A stretch of 64,000 nucleotides of DNA from DALYLB01 sp964468345 (GCA_964468345.1 CAYXVZ010000015.1:32942-96941); one strand, 5' to 3'; positions 42,628 through 53,226 are shown, numbered from the stretch's first letter. Notes: a model not told the origin generated them from the sequence alone. Program-made: numbers and translations.

Positions 42628-43899
42628 ATGGGACTTTTTTGGAGACGCAAAAGCGGAAGCGATTTTATTTCCCTGGGACTGAATACGCCGGCCGAACCGG
42701 AAGTGGAGCAGGCGCCGCCGCCTCCCCCGCCGGTTGAGGCGGTTGCGCCTGCGCCCGCACCTGTACCACCTCCGCCGCCTGCGCCAACCGTTGCGGTTCC
42801 GGTGATGGAGGCGGCGCAACCCGCGCCCGCACCGTACCAGCCGGAACCCGTGATCGCACCTCCACCCGCGCCGGCCGCGCCAGCCGCGCCCGCACCGGTC
42901 AAGCCGGCGCCCGTGATCGTGCCTCCACCCGCACCGGCCGCGCCCGTTCCAGCGCCCGTCGAAGAAGCGAATTTTCTCGCCCGATTTCGCAAGGCCGTCT
43001 CGGCCACGCGCGAGAACATCGCTTCGCGAATTGAAGACGTCGTCAAGGGCAAGAAACAGATCGATGCGACGACGCTCGACGAATTGGAAGAAGCCCTGAT
43101 CGGCGCGGATATCGGCGTGCAAACGACGATTTCAATTATTGAAGAAGTTCGCAAGCAGGTCGATCGGCAGGCGCTCAAGGATCTGGACGAACTTAAGCGA
43201 ACGATCAAGCAGCACCTGCTCGATATCCTGCAGGAGGCCGAGCGATCCCGCGGCATTTCATCGGAAACCGCGGTTCCCGACGATGTGCGGCCGTATGTGC
43301 TGATGGTCGTGGGCGTGAATGGCGTCGGCAAGACGACGACGATCGGCAAGCTTGCGCAGCGCATCAAGGCGGATGGGAACGATGTGCTGATCTGCGCCGC
43401 CGATACATTTCGCGCCGCGGCATCCGATCAGCTTGCCGTCTGGGCCGAACGCGCGGGCGTGCCGCTCATTCAGCAGAAACAGGGAACGGACCCGGCGGCC
43501 GTGCTCTTCGATTCGCTCAAGGCGGCCAAGGCGCGCAATGCGGACGTGCTGATCGTGGACACGGCGGGGCGGCTGCACAACAAATCGAATCTGATGGCCG
43601 AACTGGAAAAGATGAAACGCATTGCGGGCCGCGAAGTCCCGGGCGCTCCGCATGAAACGCTGCTGGTGGTCGATGCGGTCACCGGACAGAACGGCCTGTC
43701 GCAGGCGCGCGAATTCATGAAGGCCGCGGACATCACCGGCCTCGTTCTGACAAAGCTCGACGGCACCGCCAAGGGCGGCATTGCCGTCGCGATCGCAAAA
43801 GAGCTGAACCTGCCCATTCGATATTGCGGCATCGGGGAGCAAATCGACGATCTGGTCGTCTTCGATTCGAAAGCCTATGTCGATGGGCTTTTCGAATAA
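42628..43899 (+). CDS. ftsY: Signal recognition particle receptor
   Basis: 423 residues. The C-terminal NG domain (about 110-423) has the GTPase motifs GVNGVGKTTT (G1, K235), DTFRAAA, DTAGR and TKLDGTAKGG. FtsY receives SRP-bound ribosomes at the inner membrane for co-translational insertion. The first 110 residues are an unusual Pro/Ala/Val-rich linker with repeats of APAPVxPPPP, in place of the acidic A domain of other FtsY proteins. ribD starts 5 bp after the stop, so ftsY-ribD-rsmA form an operon. Confidence 0.95.
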   Translation: MGLFWRRKSGSDFISLGLNTPAEPEVEQAPPPPPPVEAVAPAPAPVPPPPPAPTVAVPVMEAAQPAPAPYQPEPVIAPPPAPAAPAAPAPVKPAPVIVPPPAPAAPVPAPVEEANFLARFRKAVSATRENIASRIEDVVKGKKQIDATTLDELEEALIGADIGVQTTISIIEEVRKQVDRQALKDLDELKRTIKQHLLDILQEAERSRGISSETAVPDDVRPYVLMVVGVNGVGKTTTIGKLAQRIKADGNDVLICAADTFRAAASDQLAVWAERAGVPLIQQKQGTDPAAVLFDSLKAAKARNADVLIVDTAGRLHNKSNLMAELEKMKRIAGREVPGAPHETLLVVDAVTGQNGLSQAREFMKAADITGLVLTKLDGTAKGGIAVAIAKELNLPIRYCGIGEQIDDLVVFDSKAYVDGLFE

Positions 43900-43904
43900 G
43901 CGCG

Positions 43905-45065
43905 ATGATGTCGGACCTCGATTACATACGTCTGACGCTGGATCTCGCCGCGCAAGGCGCCGGCCTTGTCAGTCCGAATCCCCTGGTGGGCTCCATCGTG
44001 GTCAATCAGGGAGAAATCGTCGGGCGCGGCTTTCATCGTTATGAAGACATGAAGCACGCGGAGGTCTGGGCGCTCGAAGACGCCGGCGCGCGCGCGCGCG
44101 GCGCAACCGTGTATGTGAATCTGGAGCCCTGCTCGCATCAGGGAAAAGGCAAACGGACGCCGCCCTGTGTAAAGGCATTGATCGATGCGGGCGTCAAACG
44201 CGTGGTGGCTTCGATGGTCGATCCGAATCCGCAGGTCGATGGCCGCGGATTCGAACAGCTCCGCGAGGCGGGGATTGACGTAACGGTCGGCGTCCTTGAA
44301 GCCGAGGCCCGCCGGCTGAATGAGCGCTTTATCAAGTACGTCACGACCGGCCTGCCATTTATTCATCTCAAAACCGCATGTTCGCTCGACGGCCGCATTG
44401 CAACGCGCAGCGGCGATTCGAAATGGATCACGGGCGAAGAAGCGCGGGCCCGATCCCAGATCCTGCGCCATGAATCCGATGCCATTCTTGTCGGCATCGG
44501 CACCGTTCTCGCGGATGACCCCCTCCTGACCGATCGTTCCGGATTGCCGCGGCGCCGCCCGCTGGCGCGAATTGTCCTGGACTCCTCGCTCCGCATTCCG
44601 CCGGATTCCCAACTGATTCAAACGGCCCGCGAGTGGCCCACGATTGTGTTTCATGCGGCGGAAGGCGACAATACGCTCTCGGTTGAGAGAACGCGATTCC
44701 AGGAACAAAAAAATCGAATGGAGTTTTTGCTCGAAGCCGGCGCGGAGGTCATCGCTTCGCCCGCAACGGCCGGACGAATCGATCTGCGCTTCGTTCTCGC
44801 CGAGTTGAGCCGGCGGGGCCTGACGAGCCTTCTGGTGGAAGGCGGTTCAGAAATCGCCGGCGCATTTCTCGAACAACGATTGCTCGACAAACTGAGCCTC
44901 TTTATCGCCCCCAAGATTATCGGCGGGCGGGATGCGCGGCCGGCTTTCGGAGCCGAAGGCATCGATCGATTGCGCGATGCGCTCGAACTCAGGGACTTCA
45001 GCATTACGCCGCGCGGACCGGATTGGGAATGGACAGCCTATCCGGCCAAAACAAATCAATCATGA
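43905..45065 (+). CDS. ribD: Riboflavin deaminase/reductase
   Basis: 386 residues from the first of two adjacent ATGs (43905 or 43908); the longer frame overlaps ftsY and is rejected. The N-terminal deaminase has the zinc site HAEVWAL (H51, E53) and PCSHQGKGKRTPPC (C76, C88). The C-terminal reductase (about 150-386) has the SLDGRIATRSGDSKWITG block and GGSEIAGAF. It performs the second and third steps of riboflavin synthesis from GTP. It is coupled to rsmA through an ATGA overlap. Other rib genes are not in the window. Confidence 0.95.
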   Translation: MMSDLDYIRLTLDLAAQGAGLVSPNPLVGSIVVNQGEIVGRGFHRYEDMKHAEVWALEDAGARARGATVYVNLEPCSHQGKGKRTPPCVKALIDAGVKRVVASMVDPNPQVDGRGFEQLREAGIDVTVGVLEAEARRLNERFIKYVTTGLPFIHLKTACSLDGRIATRSGDSKWITGEEARARSQILRHESDAILVGIGTVLADDPLLTDRSGLPRRRPLARIVLDSSLRIPPDSQLIQTAREWPTIVFHAAEGDNTLSVERTRFQEQKNRMEFLLEAGAEVIASPATAGRIDLRFVLAELSRRGLTSLLVEGGSEIAGAFLEQRLLDKLSLFIAPKIIGGRDARPAFGAEGIDRLRDALELRDFSITPRGPDWEWTAYPAKTNQS

Positions 45066-45871
45066 GAGCGAAACGCAGCCTCGGACAAAACTTCCTGACC
45101 GGCGATCATTATCCCCAGCGCATTGTTGCTTCTGTTTCTCCCCAGCCTTCCGACATCCTGATTGAAATCGGTCCGGGCCATGGCGCCCTGACTCAAAAGC
45201 TGCTCGCCACCGGCGCTCGATTGATTGCCGTGGAACTCGATGCCGATCTGCTGCCGGAATTGAACACGCGTTTTTCGAGTTACCCGAACTTTCAATTGGT
45301 TGCGGCGGATGCGCTCAAACTCGAAATCGGCCCCCTGCTCGAACCGGGCGCGCGGGCGCGCATCGTCGCGAACTTGCCTTATTACATCTCGACGCCGATC
45401 ATGCAACGATTGATAGAGCAGCGGCAACACATCATCGATATGACCCTGATGCTGCAGCGCGAAGTCGTGGAGCGCATTGTTGCGGCGCCGGGGGGCAAGG
45501 AATACGGCTATCTATCCGTGCTGACGCAGTTTTATTGCCGGGCGGAAAAACTTTTCGACGTGCCGCCGGGAGCATTTCGGCCCGCGCCCAAAGTCTGGTC
45601 CAGCGTGCTGCGGCTCACGGTTCGCGAGGCCGCCGCGGTTCCCGTGCGAAGCGAAGAGAGGTTCCTAACCCTGATAAAGGTCCTTTTCGCACAACGGCGT
45701 AAGACGCTTCTGAATAATCTCCGCGCGGGAAAAGATCGAATCGGATTCAATGCCGACGCGGAAATTGCCGATATGGTCAGAGGCGCGGAGATTGATCCGG
45801 GACGGCGTGCGGAGACCCTGGCTCTTGATGAAATCGGCCGTTTGGCCGATGCTTTCACCGATCCGCTGTGA
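45062..45871 (+). CDS. rsmA: 16S rRNA dimethyladenosine transferase
   Basis: 269 residues from the ATG overlapping the ribD stop. KRSLGQNFL at 4-12, the SAM motif EIGPGHG at 35-41 and catalytic NLPYY at 104-108 are diagnostic. RsmA dimethylates the two adjacent adenines of the 3'-terminal 16S rRNA hairpin during ribosome assembly. The upstream in-frame start belongs to the ribD overlap. It is followed after 60 bp by the ribonuclease J gene. Confidence 0.95.
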   Translation: MRAKRSLGQNFLTGDHYPQRIVASVSPQPSDILIEIGPGHGALTQKLLATGARLIAVELDADLLPELNTRFSSYPNFQLVAADALKLEIGPLLEPGARARIVANLPYYISTPIMQRLIEQRQHIIDMTLMLQREVVERIVAAPGGKEYGYLSVLTQFYCRAEKLFDVPPGAFRPAPKVWSSVLRLTVREAAAVPVRSEERFLTLIKVLFAQRRKTLLNNLRAGKDRIGFNADAEIADMVRGAEIDPGRRAETLALDEIGRLADAFTDPL

Positions 45872-45897
45872 CGCGCACGAAGCGGATGCGTTATACT
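45868..45897 (+). promoter_or_regulatory. Weak promoter-like pair before the ribonuclease J gene
   Basis: TATACT at 45892-45897 is a good -10 box; the matching -35 is weak (GTGACG at 45868-45873, 18-nt spacing). It overlaps the rsmA stop codon. The ribonuclease gene may also be read from the ftsY operon. Confidence 0.3.
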
Positions 45898-45931
45898 ATG
45901 CCCCGAATTAAGAAAGCGAATAGTTGAGAAA

Positions 45932-47593
45932 ATGACAACAGGAAAACTCCAAGTTACCCCACTCGGCGGTCTCGGCCAGTTCGGGATGAACATCACGGCT
46001 TTCCGTTATGGAGAGCAGATGATCATCGTGGATTGCGGAATGATGTTCCCGGACGAAGACCTGCTCGGTGTCGATATCGCGATCCCCGACCTCACCTACA
46101 TCGAGGAGCACCGCGATGAACTCGTCGGCATTGTGCTGACGCACGCGCATGAAGACCATGTGGGAGCGCTGCCTTTTGTGCTGCAGATGGTCAATGTGCC
46201 GGTTTATGCCACGCGTTTCACGCATGGCCTCGTCGAAAGCAAACTGCAGGAATTCGGATTGATCGGCACGGTCGAAACCCACGTTATCGATTCGCGGCAG
46301 AAATTTTCTCTCGGTCCGTTCGAGATCGAATTTGTTCGCGTTTCCCATTCGCTGGTCGATTGCGTCGCGCTGGCCATTCACACGCCGGTCGGCGTCATTA
46401 TTCATACCGGCGATTTCAAGGTCGATGAAACGCCCGTCATGGGCGATCCGATCGATCTGAAACGCCTCAATGAATATGGCGATAACGGCGTTCTCGCCCT
46501 GCTTTCCGATTCGACCAACGTCGAGAAAGAAGGCCGAACGGGCTCGGAGAAAGCCGTCATTCCGGCCTTCGAGAAAATTTTCAGCGAGGCGGACGGCCGC
46601 CTCGTCGTGTCCTGCTTTTCGACCAGCATTCATCGGCTTCAAATCGTGTTCGATCTCGCCGCGGAAACAAAGCGCGCCGTCGCGCTGGTGGGACGCAGCA
46701 TGGTCCGCAATATCGAAGTCGCCATGAAGCATGGCTATCTGGATGTCGAGGAAGGGCAACTGGTCAGCCCGCAGCAGGCCCGGAAGATGCCCGCCAGCGA
46801 CGTCTGCCTGCTCGTGACCGGCAGCCAGGGAGAGCCGATGTCGGCTCTGGCGAGAATGTCCGTCGATTCGCACAAGGACGCGGCGGTGCTGCCCGGCGAC
46901 ACGGTCGTATTGTCCGCCCGGCAGATTCCGGGCAACGAGAAGAGCATTTCGCGAATGATGAATCATTTGTTCAAGAAAGGCTCTCGCGTAATCGATAACG
47001 GCATTGCGCGCATTCACGTGTCAGGCCATGGACGAGAGGGCGATCTGAAGATCATGTATGACGCCGTCCGGCCCAAGTTTTTAATTCCGATCCACGGGGA
47101 AACCCGGCAGCTTTATCGCCACGCCGAAGCGGCGCGAAAGTGGGGCGTGTCCCGCGATCGAATCGTTCTGGCCGAGAGCGGCGATGTGATTGAACTCGAT
47201 GAAAACAGCGCTGCCGTTGCCGGCAAGGTGACGGTGGGAAGAACTTTGATCGATGATTCCGGGTTCGGGCGGATTGACGATGTCGTCCTGCGCGACCGGA
47301 AGCATCTTGCCTATGACGGAATCGTTTTGCCGATCGTCGCCATTAATAAAAAATCAGGCGAACTCGAATCGGTGCCGGAAGTCATCCAGCGCGGCCTGGC
47401 CGTGAGCGAGGATGGAAATGGATTTTTGCAGAAGGCCCGAATCCTCGTCGGAGAAACCGTCGAGAATGCCAGCCATGAAGAACGGGTCGACTGGGCGGTC
47501 ATTAAGGAAAAAATCAGATTAGATTTGAAGCGGTATATTCAGAAAGAGACGGGACGACGCCCCATGATCATCCCGGTTGTCCTCGAAATCTGA
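45932..47593 (+). CDS. rnj: Ribonuclease J
   Basis: 553 residues, the expected length. Metallo-beta-lactamase core with HAHEDH at 71-76 binding two zincs, a beta-CASP insert, and the RMMKL-type C-terminal KEKIRLDLKRYIQKETGRRP. RNase J degrades and matures RNA with 5'-to-3' exo- and endonuclease activities. It starts 60 bp after rsmA. A modest hairpin with a T run (47777-47809) may terminate it. Confidence 0.94.
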   Translation: MTTGKLQVTPLGGLGQFGMNITAFRYGEQMIIVDCGMMFPDEDLLGVDIAIPDLTYIEEHRDELVGIVLTHAHEDHVGALPFVLQMVNVPVYATRFTHGLVESKLQEFGLIGTVETHVIDSRQKFSLGPFEIEFVRVSHSLVDCVALAIHTPVGVIIHTGDFKVDETPVMGDPIDLKRLNEYGDNGVLALLSDSTNVEKEGRTGSEKAVIPAFEKIFSEADGRLVVSCFSTSIHRLQIVFDLAAETKRAVALVGRSMVRNIEVAMKHGYLDVEEGQLVSPQQARKMPASDVCLLVTGSQGEPMSALARMSVDSHKDAAVLPGDTVVLSARQIPGNEKSISRMMNHLFKKGSRVIDNGIARIHVSGHGREGDLKIMYDAVRPKFLIPIHGETRQLYRHAEAARKWGVSRDRIVLAESGDVIELDENSAAVAGKVTVGRTLIDDSGFGRIDDVVLRDRKHLAYDGIVLPIVAINKKSGELESVPEVIQRGLAVSEDGNGFLQKARILVGETVENASHEERVDWAVIKEKIRLDLKRYIQKETGRRPMIIPVVLEI

Positions 47594-47701
47594 TTAATAC
47601 GCTAATTTTGTCAGGTATCGTTGACAGGACGGTTTACATTTTCGTTCTCAGTTGACATGGAAATTCTCATATTAATCTCTGATTCTGAAGAGATTATTGT
47701 G

Positions 47702-47730
47702 TTGACACTCTTTGTCTTACTGAATAGACT
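47702..47730 (+). promoter_or_regulatory. Possible sigma70-type promoter upstream of the secreted protein gene
   Basis: TTGACA at 47702-47707 and TAGACT at 47725-47730 are 17 nt apart. The hairpin at 47777-47809 lies downstream of it, so it could act as a leader attenuator for the gene at 48146. Confidence 0.4.
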
Positions 47731-47776
47731 CCGCCCTGTCGGCAGCGGCTCGCCTCACTAGAGCTGTCTTGCGATA

Positions 47777-47809
47777 AAAAGGCGCTTTTAGATATTTGAA
47801 CCGCCTTTT
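47777..47809 (+). terminator. Weak terminator-like hairpin
   Basis: AAAAGGCG (47777-47784) pairs with CGCCTTTT (47802-47809) across a 17-nt loop, ending in T residues. It lies 180 bp after the ribonuclease J stop and could serve that gene or the leader of the next. Confidence 0.35.
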
Positions 47810-48145
47810 CCATTGCTCTCCTCATTGCTTTCCCCGTAATCGCAGTGACGATCCGCAAACGCTCACGAGTCGATCCTGCGGCATACCTGTTGCAGAAAAG
47901 AAATTACCAGGCAACCAAATGCGAAGCTTGGGAAACTAAGGCCTGAACATTTTGTCTCGGGTCACAGAGTATGGATTCCTGCTCGCTCTCATCAAGTGAG
48001 GAAGCCCACAGGTTTTCATTAGTGCCTCCTTCACAATCAAATTTATTGGTCAGTCGAAAACCCATGATCTACTGACTATCCAGGCACTATCTGAGATTGA
48101 TGTGCGAATTTACTCATTGTTTTACTAAAAGGGAGTGTTAACGCA

Positions 48146-49129
48146 ATGCGAACCTCACGACGTTTCTCCTCTATATTATTGATACTGGCTGCGCTGGTAT
48201 TGTTTGCGGCTGCGGCGCTTGCCGCGGACCCCGGGCTTCCCCTGGGGGCTGACGCACAGGTCAGCGATCAGAAAGCCGGGTCCATCCTCATCTATAATGT
48301 TTACACCTCGAGCGCGACGAACTCAGCGACGGAAAACACCAAGATCAACATCACGAATACATCCTCTGCATCAGCATCTTTCGTGCATCTGTTTTTCATC
48401 GACGGCGCTTCCTGCAGCCCGGCGGACAGCATTCTCTGCCTGACGCCGAACCAAACGGCGAGCTTCAGCGCGGCGGATTTCGATCCGGGCACGATGGGGT
48501 ACATCGTTGCGGTTGCCATCGATCGCAATGGCTGGCCGACCGATCACGATTTTCTGATCGGCGATGAGTACGTCAAATTCGGCACGGGCCACACGGCCAA
48601 CCTCGGCGCGGAAGCGATCCAGGCGAAGAGATTGCCGGAATACGACGAGACACTCTCGACGGCGACGCTTCGATTCGACGGCACACAGTTCGATCGGCTG
48701 CCGAACGTGCTGGCGGTCGACAGCATGCCCAGCCGCGTTGATGGCAACGATACGCTCTTCATCATCAACCGCGTTTCGGGCAACTGGGCCATCGGCGCCG
48801 ATAGCATCGGTTCGCTGTTCGGTATCCTCTACAATGACGCTGAAAACGCGTTCAGCTATCAGTTGACCTCTTCGCAGTGCCAGTTGAGATTCAGCTTCAG
48901 CAACAACATCCCGCGCACCACGCCGCGTTTCACGAACGTGGTTCCGGCGGGCCGCACGGGCTGGACGAAGGTCTGGTCGTTCTCCGGCGCTCCGCTTCTC
49001 GGCGCTGTGATCAACTTCAACCCCGGCGCCGCCAACACCACGGGCGCCTTCAATCAGGGCCACAATATGCACAAGCTCACGCTGACGACATCCACGGCGC
49101 TGATTCCGGTTTTCCCACCGAATTGCTAA
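48146..49129 (+). CDS. Secreted protein of the three-paralogue family, second copy
   Basis: 327 residues, ATG with GGGAG ten nt upstream. A signal peptide (about 5-26, ending ALAAD) is followed directly by the domain shared with the C-terminal half of the protein at 274 and with the protein at 50937: DQKAGSIL, NITN, VHLFFIDG, CLTPNQTASF, DPGTMGY, GDEYVK, GSLFGI, PRTTPRF, AGRTGW and a final IPVFPPNC. No DUF11 repeats. The invariant C-terminal Cys and internal Cys pairs suggest disulfides. I do not recognise a named family. An intrinsic terminator follows its stop. Confidence 0.85.
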   Translation: MRTSRRFSSILLILAALVLFAAAALAADPGLPLGADAQVSDQKAGSILIYNVYTSSATNSATENTKINITNTSSASASFVHLFFIDGASCSPADSILCLTPNQTASFSAADFDPGTMGYIVAVAIDRNGWPTDHDFLIGDEYVKFGTGHTANLGAEAIQAKRLPEYDETLSTATLRFDGTQFDRLPNVLAVDSMPSRVDGNDTLFIINRVSGNWAIGADSIGSLFGILYNDAENAFSYQLTSSQCQLRFSFSNNIPRTTPRFTNVVPAGRTGWTKVWSFSGAPLLGAVINFNPGAANTTGAFNQGHNMHKLTLTTSTALIPVFPPNC

Positions 49130-49159
49130 ATGACAGTCTGAAGCATCCCATCTTTTTCT

Positions 49160-49192
49160 GGGCCGGTCGAAAAGACCGGCCCTTTTTCTTTT
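49160..49192 (+). terminator. Intrinsic terminator
   Basis: GGGCCGGTC (49160-49168) and GACCGGCCC (49174-49182) form a 9-bp GC stem with a GAAAA loop, followed by TTTTTCTTTT. This is a textbook intrinsic terminator 30 bp after the stop of the gene at 48146. Confidence 0.93.
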
Positions 49193-49349
49193 GTTATTCC
49201 GCGGGCGCGCCAAATGGGGAAAGCACTTCGGCCATCTCCAGATTTCACCAATTGCATATCGCAAATACTTTTGAACCAGCGATCGTTTCTGACCATCATC
49301 TCACCAGAGGACGAGCGATAGCAGCAATCGCTCTAGCGGACAAAAAGAC

Positions 49350-49432
49350 CCCAGAAAGAAACGAAGAGCACGAACAAAGAGGATATGAATCGCTCATATC
49401 CTCTTTGTTCGTGCTCTTCGTTTCTTTCTGGG
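49350..49432. repeat. Perfect 39-bp inverted repeat of the CACGAAGA type
   Basis: Arms 49350-49388 and 49394-49432 are perfectly complementary with a 5-nt loop. The arm holds AAGAAACGAAGAGCACGAAC, shared with the repeats at 28018 and 53224. It ends 11 bp before the sucC stop codon, between convergent genes that already have an intrinsic terminator on one side. Confidence 0.97.
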
Positions 49433-49443
49433 ATCTTTGGGCC

Positions 49444-50607
<1,164 letters not shown>

Positions 50608-50696
50608 AGAAGAGCCTCAATAAATCGGATTTGAATTGAAGAAATGAAGGTCGCAGTGTACGCGGCAACGCCGGGAAAACGCAAGAAGGAGAAACG

Positions 50697-50732
50697 AAAG
50701 GCCGCGACGGCAATTGATCCGTCGCGGCCTTT
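50697..50732 (-). terminator. Terminator hairpin downstream of the third paralogue
   Basis: AAAGGCCGCGACGG (50697-50710) and CCGTCGCGGCCTTT (50719-50732) form a 14-bp stem with an 8-nt loop. Read on the minus strand it ends in TTTCGTTTC, suiting the gene whose stop is at 50937; it could act on both strands. Confidence 0.8.
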
Positions 50733-50799
50733 TGATTGAACTGTGGTGAAGCGGCGCTGGGGTGAGGACCATGCTTCGCCGCCGCTTCACCCTCTCTGA

Positions 50800-50895
50800 G
50801 TCCGGAGTCTGGAGTCCGGCGTCCGGAGTCTTTCAATTGAAGCGATCAATAATTTCGCAAGAAAGACGCCGGACGCCGGACTCCAGACTCCGGAC
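50800..50895. repeat. 35-bp inverted repeat with one mismatch (GGAGTC type)
   Basis: Arms 50800-50834 and 50861-50895 pair with a single mismatch. The arm iterates GTCCGGAGTCTGGAGTCCGG-like words. Further GACTCCAGA copies run on to about 50918. It lies between the stop of the third paralogue and the sucC start. Confidence 0.95.
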
Positions 50896-50936
50896 CCGGA
50901 TGACTCCAGACTCCAGATGATTCTCGCCTGTCGGCG

Positions 50937-52022
50937 TTAGCAGGAAGGCGGGAAAACCGGGATCGTCACCGAAGCGGCGTTCGTGATTCGCAGGGTGTGC
51001 AGATTATGACCCTGATTGAATGAACTGGCCGCGGTCGTTGCCGTCGGGTTGAAGTTGATTGTCGAACCGACGATCGCGCCGTCGGAAGACGACGAAAGTT
51101 TCATCCAGCCCGTGCGGCCCGCGGGAATGATGGTTTCAATTCGCGGCGTGGTGCGCGGGAAGGAATTCGAGATCGAAGCCCGGAACTGGCAGGTGCTCGG
51201 CGCGATGGAGAAGCTGTAGACGGATTCCGCGTCGTCATACACCAGACCGAAAATCGAACTCAGCGTCGCTGCGCCCGTCGCCAGGTTGCCGCCGATGCGA
51301 TCGATGATCAGCATCGTATCGTTGCCGCTTGCCCGATCCGGCAGGCTGTCGGCCGCCACCGTGCGCGGCAGCCAGTTGTAACTGGTCCCGTCAAAGCTGA
51401 GCACCGCGGTTGTCGAGCTTGCGCCGCAAGCGATCTGTTCCAGGCCCGGCAGCGCTGCCACGGCGATCGCGCCGAGGTTGGCGGCGTGGCCGATTCCGAA
51501 TTTTACATACGCATCGCCGACCAGCGAATTGAAATTGACCGGGCATCCCTGCGCATTGACCGAGACGGCCATCAGATATCCCGAGACGCCCGGATCGAGA
51601 TCCGACATCAGAAAGCTCGATGTCTGATTCGCCGTCAGGCAAAGATAGGAATCGCTGACCGAGCACGTGTTGCCGTCCACAAAAAACAGATGGACATTGG
51701 CGCTCCGGCGCGAATCGATGTTGGTCATGTTGATGCGTGTGTTTTGTTGGCCGGGTTGCGTGGCCAGCGAAGTGTAGACGGGATAAATCAGAATCGATCC
51801 TGCCTTTTGATCGTTCGCGACCGAGTTGGTCGCCGCGATCTTGATGCCCGGCAGATCCAGGCTGATGTTGTCATCCTGCGCAAACGCGCGAAGCGACAGG
51901 CTTGTGAACATCAGCAGCAGAACGCCGAGCGCCAGCAGTTTCATCATCAACCGGAATTGAAGCTCGTGCTGTGCCTGAAGGGATTGAGTCTGGAGCGACG
52001 AGGCTCTTCGTGTGTGACGCAT
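50937..52022 (-). CDS. Secreted protein of the three-paralogue family, third copy
   Basis: 361 residues from the ATG at 52020-52022, with GAGGAG upstream; the in-frame extension to 52193 has no family support. An N-terminal Gln-rich cytoplasmic piece (about 1-25) precedes the signal sequence (about 28-48, ending RAFAQD), which is unusual; the internal MMKLL might be the true start. The mature part aligns throughout with the proteins at 274 and 48146: DQKAGSIL, VHLFFVDG, CLTANQTSSF, DPGVSGY, GDAYVK, PRTTPRI, AGRTGW, final IPVFPPSC. Unknown function. A strong promoter-like pair lies 270 bp upstream. Confidence 0.82.
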   Translation of the reverse strand: MRHTRRASSLQTQSLQAQHELQFRLMMKLLALGVLLLMFTSLSLRAFAQDDNISLDLPGIKIAATNSVANDQKAGSILIYPVYTSLATQPGQQNTRINMTNIDSRRSANVHLFFVDGNTCSVSDSYLCLTANQTSSFLMSDLDPGVSGYLMAVSVNAQGCPVNFNSLVGDAYVKFGIGHAANLGAIAVAALPGLEQIACGASSTTAVLSFDGTSYNWLPRTVAADSLPDRASGNDTMLIIDRIGGNLATGAATLSSIFGLVYDDAESVYSFSIAPSTCQFRASISNSFPRTTPRIETIIPAGRTGWMKLSSSSDGAIVGSTINFNPTATTAASSFNQGHNLHTLRITNAASVTIPVFPPSC

Positions 52023-52545
52023 AGAAATCTTTCTCCTCGATCCGAAATGGCAACTGACGGGGCAGATGTGAGTTGGTCTGGATTTGTGAAGTATGTGGTG
52101 CGGCGGAACGGCACTTACGGGGAAAATGACGGCTTCTCGCGGCCTGGGTCCTAACAATACCGGGCAAGAGCGGGCTTTCGCGGGCATGAACATTGGGGGA
52201 CCCGCCCATGGCAGTCAGAGAGTTCCAAATTGTGCGCGATTGTTTTTGTAGCTCGCGGGTGTGAGGGAAGCTCGCTAACCGGGCCGCATTCTATTGAGGC
52301 CTTGTCTCCCTGTCAATAAATTGATTGTGCGTAAACAGGCCTAATTACATTAATTCCTGCGCGCCCGTCTCAGCCTGCCGGACTTGTTATTTGTATTTAT
52401 TCGGTGTTATTTACGCCTATTCTACTTGATCTCTTTGTAGTCCGAACATGGACGCGGAATTTGAATTTGCAGAAAGAATGCGGGCTCGGAGGCCCCTCTT
52501 TGCTGCCATTGCATGCCATTTCGCTAAGTGGTAGGTTTTCAATCT
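52023..52545. other. Divergent intergenic region without a long palindrome
   Basis: About 520 bp between divergent genes. It holds the minus-strand promoter listed at 52288-52316 and an AT-rich part (52310-52440). I see no gene, no RNA and no long inverted repeat, making it an exception in this window. Confidence 0.4.
52288..52316 (-). promoter_or_regulatory. Likely sigma70-type promoter for the third paralogue
   Basis: On the minus strand, TTGACA (52316-52311) and TAGAAT (52293-52288, five of six consensus bases) are 17 nt apart. It points to the gene starting at 52022, with a leader of about 260 nt. Confidence 0.6.
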
Positions 52546-53226
52546 ATGGAATTTTCACTTTTTCATCAGGTGGCGCCGCCACGAAATGGCGCGCAGGAAG
52601 AGCCGCCGCTGCTGCTCGTGCTGCATGGGTATGGCGCAAACGAAGACGATCTGTTTTCCCTGGCGCCGTATCTGGATGAGCGCTTCCTGATTGTCAGCGC
52701 CCGCGCCCCCGTGCCGCTCTCCGCCAATTCCTATGCATGGTTCAACCTGGGCTTCAGCCCGGAAGGGATTCATGTCGACGCGCGCGAGATCGAATCGGCG
52801 CGGCAGTTGATTCGCAAGTTCATCGACGAATTGATTTCGCATTACCAGGTTAAGCAAAATGCCGTGTACCTGGCGGGCTTCAGCCAGGGAGCGATGATGA
52901 GCCTTGCGGTTGCGCTGACTTACCCTGGTGTTGCCGCGGGCGTCGTCGCCCTGAGCGGACGGCTGCTGCCGCAGACGGTCGAGCAGGTCAAGGACATGGA
53001 CGCATTGATCGGCCTGCCGATCTTCGTTGCGCACGGCACGCGGGATCCGCTCCTGCCTATCGGCCACGGCCGCGACATCCGCACGCGCCTGCAAAATCTG
53101 CCGGTCGAACTGACCTATCGCGAATACGACATGGCCCACGAAGTTCTGCCGGAAGAATTGCGCGACATCAATCACTGGCTCAGCGAACAACTCGATCAAG
53201 CTGAGATCACGCCGACGATCAATTGA
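52546..53226 (+). CDS. Phospholipase/carboxylesterase family serine hydrolase
   Basis: 226 residues from the ATG at 52546; a GTG 18 nt earlier is possible. Alpha/beta hydrolase with LHGYGANEDD at 27-36, nucleophile S113 in GFSQG, D167 in GTRDPLLP and H198 in DMAHEV: a complete triad. The family includes YpfH-like esterases acting on short acyl esters or lysophospholipids. No signal peptide. Its stop codon forms the first bases of the perfect palindrome leading to the opposing esterase gene. Confidence 0.9.
   Translation: MEFSLFHQVAPPRNGAQEEPPLLLVLHGYGANEDDLFSLAPYLDERFLIVSARAPVPLSANSYAWFNLGFSPEGIHVDAREIESARQLIRKFIDELISHYQVKQNAVYLAGFSQGAMMSLAVALTYPGVAAGVVALSGRLLPQTVEQVKDMDALIGLPIFVAHGTRDPLLPIGHGRDIRTRLQNLPVELTYREYDMAHEVLPEELRDINHWLSEQLDQAEITPTIN

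Larger units (their letters stand above)
47594..48145. other. 550-bp intergenic region with repeated TTGACA boxes
   Basis: No gene is supported. Three TTGACA hexamers stand at 47621, 47652 and 47702, of which the last has a matching -10 box. A hairpin (AAAAGGCG at 47777-47784 with CGCCTTTT at 47802-47809) follows. From 47820 to 48130 I see no structure. The long leader of the next gene (over 400 nt from the predicted promoter) may have a regulatory role. Confidence 0.45.

Noticed and set aside
49350..49432. Calling the long palindromes plain intrinsic terminators
   Set aside because: They lack T runs, many lie within operons or before start codons, and a real terminator already exists at 49160-49192.
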